A stretch of 64,000 nt of DNA from Tethya wilhelma (Eukaryota; Porifera; Demospongiae; Tethyida; Tethyidae), in the NCBI GenBank assembly GCA_964030475.1, contig CAXIPT010000002.1:15635566-15699565 (forward strand), in the 5' to 3' direction. Under the pieces are notes generated by a model that was not told where the DNA came from, ran no database searches, and worked only from the letters and a program-made list of their open reading frames with translations. Shown here one piece after another: positions 57,040 to 64,000 of the stretch (position 1 is the stretch's first letter; each line of letters starts with the position of its first letter). A program made the translations under genes and the position numbers.

Positions 57040-57330
57040 TGGTAATGGTTGCGAGACAGCACTAAGCTGTAGTGGACCATCCTGCTGGCTTTCAACATTC
57101 ATGCCTCTCTTCAAATCTTGATATATTGACTGCTGCTGTACCAGACTTGCTGTATTGTAGGGAACCTGTGCAGCAGTTGGGTTCTCGTTGCTACCACCTC
57201 TGTGGCGTTGCCGTGAAAAATAACGTTCAAGGGGTCTTGCGAAAAAACTTCACTGAGTAGATACTCTATTCCTGGTAACTTCAAAAGTTGTGGTCCCAAT
57301 TCAACAAATGACAGTACTACATTATCATAC
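57040..57330 (-). pseudogene. Transposase C-terminal fragment (QDPLE...RGG motif)
   Basis: Minus strand: LLKLPGIEYLLSEVFSQDPL, then a frameshift near 57217 and ERYFSRQRHRGGSNENPT, YNTASLVQQQSIYQDL, MNVESQQDGP. The QDPLE-x-F-x3-R-x-RGG-x-NxNPT motif closes several eukaryotic DNA transposases. It may be the 3' end of the same family as the plus-strand copy at 55.4-56.7 kb, but in the other direction. A repeat of the hairpin family starts directly at 57327. Confidence 0.5.
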
Positions 57331-57860
57331 GTACGGTAGTACATATAGTAGGAATGGGCCGGCTGTCCCATAGACACAATACAAAATATTTATCGCCATA
57401 AAAATCTAACAACACAAAGTAGAGGCTTCAAACTTGCTCAGAGGCTCTCCTTGACAGAAAACCAACTGCATGGGAGGCTTAAACTTTGCCAAAACTTTTC
57501 TGATCACTCGTAGAGAGAGAGTGCTTGTGGGAAGCCACACTAGTGCAATTTTGTGCTCCTAACTTACTTACTTACTTCTAACTGACTTACTTGAAAACGA
57601 TTTCCAGAGAACCAGAAAGTGTTGAGCCAACTTTGACGCCACAAAGTAAGTTCTTTTCTTGGGTATTACGTTCCTTTATACTCGTTTTCATCGTAAATAG
57701 GCCTGAACAAAAACTAGAAAGCTTAGAAACTATTAATAGTATAAATCCACGTACTTCAATGTAGCCATTTTCTTGTAGGTAGAGTTCAAAGGTCGCCCTC
57801 TATCCACGTGGCGTGAATAAAACGCATGCGCATTGTACTACTCCACATGGTCATTGGTAA
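57327..57860 (+). repeat. Hairpin/TAGGAATGG repeat, long copy
   Basis: Starts CATACGTACGGTAGTACATA (one stem mismatch against the other copies), AGTAGGAATGGGCCGGCTG, then ACTAGTGCAATTTTGTGCTC, CTTACTTAC steps, TTCTAACTGACTTACTTG, CGATTTCCAGA, TTGAGCCAACTTT and GGTAAAGGTCGTC. All these landmarks recur at 62181-62640. Confidence 0.75.
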
Positions 57861-58109
57861 AGGTCGTCCAACATTATGCTCGTTGTCGACATGACCAGTT
57901 TGGACCGGTTTCACTGCGGTTCGTTATGCGCACTTAAAACTGTAAGGTTTCTGTTTACAACCAGTTGTGCAATTGCTCTATTATAGGTTGTATATGCATT
58001 AGATACAATGTGTATGATGTGATGTAGTAAAATTATATATAACTTTTCCTTCAAATGCTTTTTGTTGCCATTATACTCAACCATTTTGTCGAAAGTAAAA
58101 TAGTATCTC

Positions 58110-58640
58110 ATTCCTAAACTGTAAGTGTTCAAAAAAGTGAATGAACAAGTATAATTTAAAATTTATAAAAATTAATGAGTGTAGGAATGGGCAGTGCCAT
58201 AAAAAGTGATGAAACGAAGGGATGTCACTATCGGCACATGACTACTTCATTTTTTTATGCCCAATTTTAGTCTTCCAATGAAGTTGGCTATACCAAGTTG
58301 TAAGGAATGTCAAAATATTATGCATTACAATATGCATTATGATTTGAAGTATGAATCAGATCCATTGACAACTTCAGTTTCAATGTCCATTGTATACTCA
58401 ATAATAATATTATCAGTTGCAGCTCAATGGCTGCCTCTAAGCCACTGTATACGTAATCGTAAATAAGAATGGTCCAAATCCAAGGCAATTGCAACACTTG
58501 GCAACAAGAAAAAATTTAAAAGAAAAAAAATGAAGTAGTCATGTGCCGATAGTGACATTCCTTCGTTTCATTACTTTTTATGGCACTGCCCATTCCTACA
58601 CTCATTAATTTTTATAAATTTTTATTATACTAATAGTCTT
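58110..58640. mobile_element. Foldback MITE with about 95-bp TIRs
   Basis: TTTATAAAAATTAATGAGTG, TAGGAATGGGCAGTGCCATA, GTCACTATCGGCACATGACT at 58160-58255 return inverted at 58533-58625. The left flank TTCAAAAAAGTGAATGAACA is shared with the copy at 63926. The open frame 58257-58466 between the arms is AT-rich and not believable. Confidence 0.8.
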
Positions 58641-59425
58641 GTGATAACTTTGTCATAAAATTTACCTTGTATGTATAGGTTGCATATGCAAGCAAGCTAT
58701 AAACACAGTATTTTAATGCCACGGGAGTTGTCTTGTATAAGATTTTCATCAACAAGTAAACAAACAACCCTTATAAAGTGAGTTATATAGAAATGTATGC
58801 TTCTCTACAAATCAGTGTCAACTCCATAGATCTGACTGTATTTCAGTCTAGGAAGGTTGCAATGAGCTAAAATTGGTACCATTGCAATCAGCTTGAAAAA
58901 ATCTTCTACGTGTTGTTTGATGCCAGGACTCAATTCCATCATTCTCCGCTTCCATTTCCTCATCCAACTGATCATTTTGTATAAGTGATTGTTCATTTGC
59001 TAGTCCAGGCATGATGCTAAAGCAATATATATGGAGGCTATAGTGCTGTGTGTCCTGAATGAACTCACATTCAAAGGTGATTCACTTATTAGGTCAGTTC
59101 AGTGCGTATAAGTGGGTAATAGTCACCAACAACGTTAACCATGTGGTAGGCATGTGAACGTGCCCATCTAGTGTAAACATGATATATTTATGTATATATA
59201 ATATTATACATTATATTATACGTACGCATTCAGCCAGGCGGATTTCTTTACTCTGATAGCCATGCATTTAGCTTGTTTCATGTTCCATTTCAAATGGTTT
59301 GGTAATTACTTTAAATAAATATCATCGATCACAATGCACTTACACAAGACAAACAATATCATTTTAATGGACAACCTTTAATGGTATAGTATACAGGAAT
59401 GGATGACTCAAGATGAATGCGTTTG

Positions 59426-59433
59426 TATAAATA
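59426..59433 (+). promoter_or_regulatory. TATA box of the receptor gene
   Basis: TATAAATA lies 47 bases before the ATG, leaving a short 5' leader. No closer in-frame ATG. Segment 58650-59420 otherwise shows only short AT repeats; a minus-strand open stretch near 58805-58996 is not identifiable. Confidence 0.45.
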
Positions 59434-59479
59434 TGACCATGCATTCATTGTGTGTTGACAGTTTGTTGGAGAATAAGAC

Positions 59480-61693
59480 ATGAGCAGAACTATTTCACTG
59501 ATATTCAGCTTAGTAATTCTGAATCAGAGTTACTGCCTTGATCAGAATGATACCAAGACCATCTACTTGGGATTGATGTTGCCCTTTCCAGACCCTCTTG
59601 GAAGAGCTTCATTTACAGCGAATTACGATGATGGTCATGATATAGCACCTGCTGCTTACCTAGCTGTTGAGCAGATTAACAATCGAACAGACATACTCAA
59701 TGGTTACAAATTGGTACTTGTTCATATTGACGGAGGGTGTTCTATAGTCGAAAGAACGGTGTATAGTTTCTTCACCGATATACTTTATGGAGAAGTCCCA
59801 CTTGCTGCAATTATTGGACCAACATGTGATGCTTCATCTGAATTTTTTGCTCAACAAACTTCAACAGAAAGGGTCTCTTTGGTAAGCCTTCACTATGGTG
59901 GAAGCTCTTTGTTCTTAAACTATACAAACACATTTGGTCTGTTTAGCCCTGATTCAACATTTGGAGATGCTCTTTTTGAGCTCATGGTCAAGAACAAGTG
60001 GAAAAGGATTGCTATATTTCACGTTTTAAAATATAGTGATATCCTTCATAGGATACATGAAATAGCAAATGATCGTCCAGACTATGTTGTATATACAACA
60101 CCATTGTATGATACCTTCTTCCCACTAGATGAAGTTAGAGGGCTGTTTATTAGAGTTATTTTTCTCATTTCAACACCAGAACTATCACGAAGGCTTCTTT
60201 GTTTAGCTTTTCACAGTGGCATGATTTATCCCAACTATCAATGGATATTTGAGACCCATCTTGATTCTGACTTTCTTTCTACGACTTTCAGCTATGAGGG
60301 AAAAAGGTATTCCTGTTCTATTGAAGAAATACACATTGCATTAAGAGGAAGTCTTAATTTTTTTTATGCGTTGACACCAGAGACAAACAGAAAAGTGACT
60401 TATTCTGGTCTTACCTACCCTCAGTATCTAGAAGAATACAGCATCCAAATTGAAAAGTATATTAATAGCAAAAACTTTGGAATAAATTCAACTAAAACGT
60501 TCTGGGCAAATCCTGTTTATGATGCTACCTGGACACTTGCACTTGCTTTGAATTATTCATTTGAAGAGATTGACAAATATCTCCCTCTTACGAGCTCTAA
60601 TTCAAGTGCATTTGCTGAAATGATCCAGAAGCACATTTTTGATGTTCAGTTTCAAGGAATAACTGGTAAAATATCATTTAATTCTACAACTAGATTTTTA
60701 GAACAAGCACTAAACCTATTTCAGTATAGTAGCAATGGTACAAATAAAAGAATTGGTGTTTTCAAATCAGGAAAACTTAAGTTTTTTTCAAATACTACAT
60801 TTATCGATTCCACCTTTCCAGTACACTACAATCGCTTAAATGCTGGAGTTGCAACCTTATACATAATTTTAGCAGGGCTGGCAGTTTTACTTGCCATACC
60901 ACTTCAGATTGCCAATGTTGTTCATCGTAAACACAAGTCGATTAAAGCTTCAAGTCCTAAATTGAATCATATCGTTTTTGTAGGATATTACTTGGTCATT
61001 TTTGCTGTGGTACTACACACATTTAGCGAGTTGCTGAATCATAACCATACAGCTCAGACTGTCGTTTGTAACCTCTTTCCTTGTAGTTGCAGTATTGGAC
61101 TCACTCTAGTATTTGCTACTGTGTGTGTTAAAACTTGGAGACTTCATTACATTTTTACATCTAATGAAAAACCAAGCAGCCAAATGTTACTCAAGGATAA
61201 AGCATTGCTCGTTCCTATTGGAGTCTTGCTCTCAGTTGAAATGATAGTGATAATACTGTGGATGGGGATAGAGCCAATGAAACCAGTAATGTACACATAT
61301 CTTCAAAACTTTAATGGAGCTGTGCCGAACATCATTTCTTCTATTGAGTGTCACTCACCCTGGTCTCTAGGTGCTATTACTGCTCTTAGTATCTACAAAG
61401 GCACCATACTCTTTGTTTCACTGGTGCTTGCCATAATTCTCACTCGTAAAATTTACTTTAAAGAGTTTGAGACAAAGAACATCATTGCTTTAGTTTACCT
61501 TTTGTCCATTATCACTGCCATTGGAGTTCCTGCATACCTCATTGTAACTATTAACAGTGACAATGCTAATGTTTACTATGTTGTGCTGAGTTCCCCTCTT
61601 TTAATTGGAATGTTTATTTGTTTGGTGACTCTCTTTCTACCTCCGATTCTTCCAATGATTAAAGAGAAATACCAAAAAAAGTTACTTTGTTGA
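59480..61693 (+). CDS. GABA-B-receptor-like class C G protein-coupled receptor
   Basis: A single-exon frame of 737 residues. Residues 1-19 are a signal peptide (MSRTISLIFSLVILNQSYC). About 30-430 form the periplasmic-binding-like ligand domain: YLGLMLPFPDPLG, AAYLAVEQIN, IIGPTCDASSE, with many N-x-S/T sites. From 454 there are seven membrane segments, roughly 455-480, 495-518, 530-552, 578-600, 638-662, 676-698 and 705-727. Family marks include KTWRLHYIFT after segment three, KDKALLVPIGVLLSVEM, ECHSPWSLGAITALSIYKG and TRKIYFKEFETKNIIALVY, which parallel metabotropic GABA receptor subunits. There is no cysteine-rich domain between ligand domain and membrane part, as in GABA-B and unlike glutamate receptors. 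The C-tail is very short (KEKYQKKLLC), without a coiled coil. The ligand is unknown. No frame damage. Confidence 0.9.
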   Translation: MSRTISLIFSLVILNQSYCLDQNDTKTIYLGLMLPFPDPLGRASFTANYDDGHDIAPAAYLAVEQINNRTDILNGYKLVLVHIDGGCSIVERTVYSFFTDILYGEVPLAAIIGPTCDASSEFFAQQTSTERVSLVSLHYGGSSLFLNYTNTFGLFSPDSTFGDALFELMVKNKWKRIAIFHVLKYSDILHRIHEIANDRPDYVVYTTPLYDTFFPLDEVRGLFIRVIFLISTPELSRRLLCLAFHSGMIYPNYQWIFETHLDSDFLSTTFSYEGKRYSCSIEEIHIALRGSLNFFYALTPETNRKVTYSGLTYPQYLEEYSIQIEKYINSKNFGINSTKTFWANPVYDATWTLALALNYSFEEIDKYLPLTSSNSSAFAEMIQKHIFDVQFQGITGKISFNSTTRFLEQALNLFQYSSNGTNKRIGVFKSGKLKFFSNTTFIDSTFPVHYNRLNAGVATLYIILAGLAVLLAIPLQIANVVHRKHKSIKASSPKLNHIVFVGYYLVIFAVVLHTFSELLNHNHTAQTVVCNLFPCSCSIGLTLVFATVCVKTWRLHYIFTSNEKPSSQMLLKDKALLVPIGVLLSVEMIVIILWMGIEPMKPVMYTYLQNFNGAVPNIISSIECHSPWSLGAITALSIYKGTILFVSLVLAIILTRKIYFKEFETKNIIALVYLLSIITAIGVPAYLIVTINSDNANVYYVVLSSPLLIGMFICLVTLFLPPILPMIKEKYQKKLLC

Positions 61694-61878
61694 GAATTTT
61701 TTAATGCTAAATATGTGTGTATACAATCATATAATATCTGTGATATTAAAATTAATGCTATGAAGTTTTAGAACTGTACATGTAGTAAAAGTTATGATAT
61801 GGAATATTTTTAGTTCTTGTTTTTGGAAAAGCAAAGTAAAACAAAGTGAATTAATTAATTCATTTATGCCACGTTTTG

Positions 61879-61954
61879 AATAAATGCCGGGTTCCTGAAA
61901 TTAAGCGAAATGTATTGCTGTAACACCGACAGAGATGATGCCCAAGAAAATAAA
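61879..61954 (+). terminator. Poly(A) signals after the receptor gene
   Basis: AATAAA occurs at 61879-61884 and again at 61949-61954, 186 and 256 bases after the stop codon. Confidence 0.5.
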
Positions 61955-62180
61955 GCATACAAAAGCACTCTATGCAGACAGATCCTTGATTACAAAAGAA
62001 CTGCTTGATTTTGGCTTGAATTGTCTATGTGACCCTTACTAGGTTTTATCATTAATTACATTATTAGTTTTTACATTAATTTTAGCTACAAGACACATTA
62101 TAAAGTCATCCCAACTCCATTTAGATACCATACAGGTATGTACAAAAATATTAGAAATGTAATGAATTGGCAAATTGTAT

Positions 62181-62640
62181 ATCATACGTACGGTAGTACG
62201 TATAGTAGGAATGGGCCGACTGTCCCATTGACACAATACAAAATGTTCATGCTTATAAACTTTCAGGGAAAGAAAGCTAAGCCTTCAAATGCATTTAATA
62301 GCCTCCCACAGACAGTTAGTTAACCAAGAAGACTGGTAGAAAGTTTCTAGAGCACTCTGGAGAGAGCGCGAGAAGCCACAAGAGTGCAATTTTGTTCTCC
62401 TTCCTTCCTTCCTTCCTTCCTAACTGACTTACTTGAATGCGATTTCCAGACAAACAAAAGGCATTGAGCCAACTTTAATCATATAGTGGGACTTCATTTC
62501 ATCTGTAGTACGTCCTTTTTGACTCGTTTGCTGGCGAAAATGCAGCAAACAAAATCTAGGCAGCTCTCGATATAAAATACTGTACTTTTTATTTAGCCAC
62601 TTTGATGTTGGTAAAGGTCGTCAATAGACCACGTGGCTTG
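62181..62640 (+). repeat. Hairpin/TAGGAATGG repeat, second long copy
   Basis: Perfect stem ATACGTAC/GTACGTAT around GGTA, then AGTAGGAATGGGCCGACTG. Downstream landmarks match the 57.3 kb copy: AGAGTGCAATTTTGTTCTCC, a CTTC microsatellite in place of CTTA, TTGAGCCAACTTT and GGTAAAGGTCGTC. Copies differ by many substitutions, so they are not recent. Confidence 0.75.
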
Positions 62641-62908
62641 CATCAAATCAATCAATATTCATCGTAAAGCCCAAGTGGACACGTGTACACAAAGGAATAT
62701 ACAAACAAAAAAGGACATAAACACCGAGTACTCAAAGACATACATGTACATTACAACAACTGAGAGGACAACCTCACTGCCGCGGGTGAGATAAAAAGAC
62801 TTGAAAGTAAAACAGAACGTGACTGTAAAATAATGATGCTAACTCAGTAACAGCTGACAAAAACTCATACTGCACAAAAGTCTTGAATGTACCAAAATAC
62901 ATAAGATC

Positions 62909-63925
62909 CTAGATAAAAATTCTGCTGAATTTAGGTAGAATGTCAATTTGTGAGTTACTCAGCATGTTGAGAAGTTCCTCGACATCCAACTCTGCAGGTA
63001 GGTGCAAATCCTTCCCATGCTCTTCCAGGATGTGATCTATGAGACGAGTTTCTTGTAGGGGTCCTGCTTCGCACAAGTGACAAGGGTTCTGACCTCTACC
63101 ATGGTGCCCCAATGCCCTACTAAGCATCTGTAAACCACATACAGCTCTCGAACCCAACTCAGATATTCTGTCCCACAGCTTGGGCCAACCAATGGCTTTC
63201 GCTACCTCCACAATCAATGATGACTTCTCCAAACATCGGGAAAGGCATTGCTCCCTGTCTATCTTAAGTAGAATAGACTTGATCAGCCTCAGGTCTCCGC
63301 CGCACTCATTTAGGATCTGACTAGTGTAGTTGGACCCAAAAGCATCTTCCAACTCCCTACACTCTCTAACCAGGCATGACTCTTCAAACTGATCACTCAG
63401 GGAAAGAACCACGGAGCTTCCCAAGTCCACGCCATCTTTCTTCAACAGTCTCACCAGGAATGCTAGCTTGGAAGTAAGAACCCTGAACCTCATAGATGGT
63501 AAATCAAGGCAAACCATAGCTGCAGTATTAGACATATGTTTTGGCCATTTCAGAATCCTTTTAGCCAGCTCTCCCTGGAAAGAATCCAGCTTCCTTAGAA
63601 GGCTCTCTGTAAGGATCCAGTTTTCAGAGCCAAAGAGCAAAGTTGGCATGACACAGGTGTCGAGTACAGACTTTGAGGACAGGGGGCTGATATCACCACA
63701 AAACACTCCTATACTACCAAAGTGAAAGAATGCCCGGCGAGCTTTGTTGATGTTCTCTTCGATCGACTTGGAGGACAGAAGATCACCCTTCCACCAGTAC
63801 CCAAGGCATTTCCCTACATCACCTGACGGGATCATGTGTATAATGCGCATGCGCATCAAATGTACACCTTTTAGAGACTGACAAGTCTCTGCTGTGTGAT
63901 TGTCTCCATGCAATTGAGCACCTTG
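62909..63925 (-). CDS. LINE reverse transcriptase C-terminal part, 5'-truncated
   Basis: The believable part starts near DVGKCLGYWWKGDLL and goes on with SIEENINKARRAFFHFGSIG, LSSKSVLDTCVMPTLLFGSE, NWILTESLLRKLDSFQGELA and KRILKWPKHMSNT, the thumb and post-polymerase region of non-LTR retrotransposons. The C-terminus has a CxxC...H...H motif (NPCHLCEAG ... DHILEEHGK). The palm with the catalytic aspartates is missing, which fits the usual 5' truncation on insertion or the border to the MITE at 63926. Stop near 62909, with about 250 bp of 3' tail. Confidence 0.75.
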   Translation of the reverse strand, partial: QGAQLHGDNHTAETCQSLKGVHLMRMRIIHMIPSGDVGKCLGYWWKGDLLSSKSIEENINKARRAFFHFGSIGVFCGDISPLSSKSVLDTCVMPTLLFGSENWILTESLLRKLDSFQGELAKRILKWPKHMSNTAAMVCLDLPSMRFRVLTSKLAFLVRLLKKDGVDLGSSVVLSLSDQFEESCLVRECRELEDAFGSNYTSQILNECGGDLRLIKSILLKIDREQCLSRCLEKSSLIVEVAKAIGWPKLWDRISELGSRAVCGLQMLSRALGHHGRGQNPCHLCEAGPLQETRLIDHILEEHGKDLHLPAELDVEELLNMLSNSQIDILPKFSRIFI

Positions 63926-64000
63926 GTGTTTAAAAAAGTGAATGAACAAGTAGTAAAAATTTTATAAAAATGAGAAGTGTAGGAATGGGCAGTGCGGTAA
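63926..64000 (+). mobile_element. Left end of another 58-kb-type MITE, cut by window end
   Basis: TAAAAAAGTGAATGAACAAG and TGTAGGAATGGGCAGTGCGG match 58130-58200. Confidence 0.65.

Noticed and set aside
58257..58466. 69-codon frame inside the 58 kb MITE
   Set aside because: AT-rich, no motif, not seen in the other copy; enclosed by inverted arms.

Overview
The window is animal nuclear DNA, AT-rich and dominated by transposable elements. Genes have short GT-AG introns. One intact receptor gene of the GABA-B-like class C GPCR family is present. The element mix (Helentron with OTU and endonuclease domains, KDZ, Crypton/DUF3504, DIRS, BEL/Pao, Ty3, copia, LINE, many MITEs) and the intronless GABA-B-like receptor fit an early-branching metazoan, most likely a demosponge. 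That assignment is inference from style and remembered families, not a database match.

Layout. 1-1.9 kb: broken RPA-like fragment, a small tandem duplication and a foldback MITE. 1.9-10.4 kb: a Helentron on the minus strand (zinc-finger/repeat region, OTU protease, HUH Rep, PIF1-like helicase, apurinic-like endonuclease), cut by frameshifts and by two TA-flanked MITEs. 10.4-19 kb: a field of non-autonomous elements nested in each other, plus a two-exon KDZ transposase remnant. 19.3-23.55 kb: 5' part of a Ty3-type LTR retrotransposon with an open Gag-Pol frame, cut off at a single N. 23.56-26.53 kb: 5' half of a second, nearly identical Helentron on the plus strand, again with a TA-MITE inside. 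26.5-31.5 kb: a retroelement-like ORF with WTP repeats, two opposed copies of a DIRS-type Gag ORF, and small exons. 31.9-45.8 kb: repeats, a minisatellite, a broken unknown gene, Crypton and pogo remnants, a 1.8 kb TTAA-flanked element, and a copia/Ty3 chimera. 45.8-52 kb: a BEL/Pao element on the minus strand with one full LTR. 52.5-57.4 kb: a two-exon acidic protein gene, an isolated last exon of an ABC transporter, and decayed transposase pieces. 59.4-61.9 kb: the GABA-B-like receptor with TATA box and poly(A) signals. 62.9-64 kb: the 3' end of a LINE.

Only the receptor, the acidic protein gene and perhaps the ABC exon look like host genes; nearly everything else is mobile. Six single N bases (9813, 23555, 26527, 28173, 35652, 51965) each sit where one repeat stops and unrelated sequence starts, so long-range order across them should be treated with caution.

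The strongest new signal is a shared end architecture in several unrelated-looking MITE families: a short hairpin, in two families with the same GGTA loop and a stem that covaries, placed next to the box TAGGAATGG. A second is an unusually readable nest of insertions at 14.2-17.9 kb, where an uninterrupted copy of the host repeat supplies the empty site.
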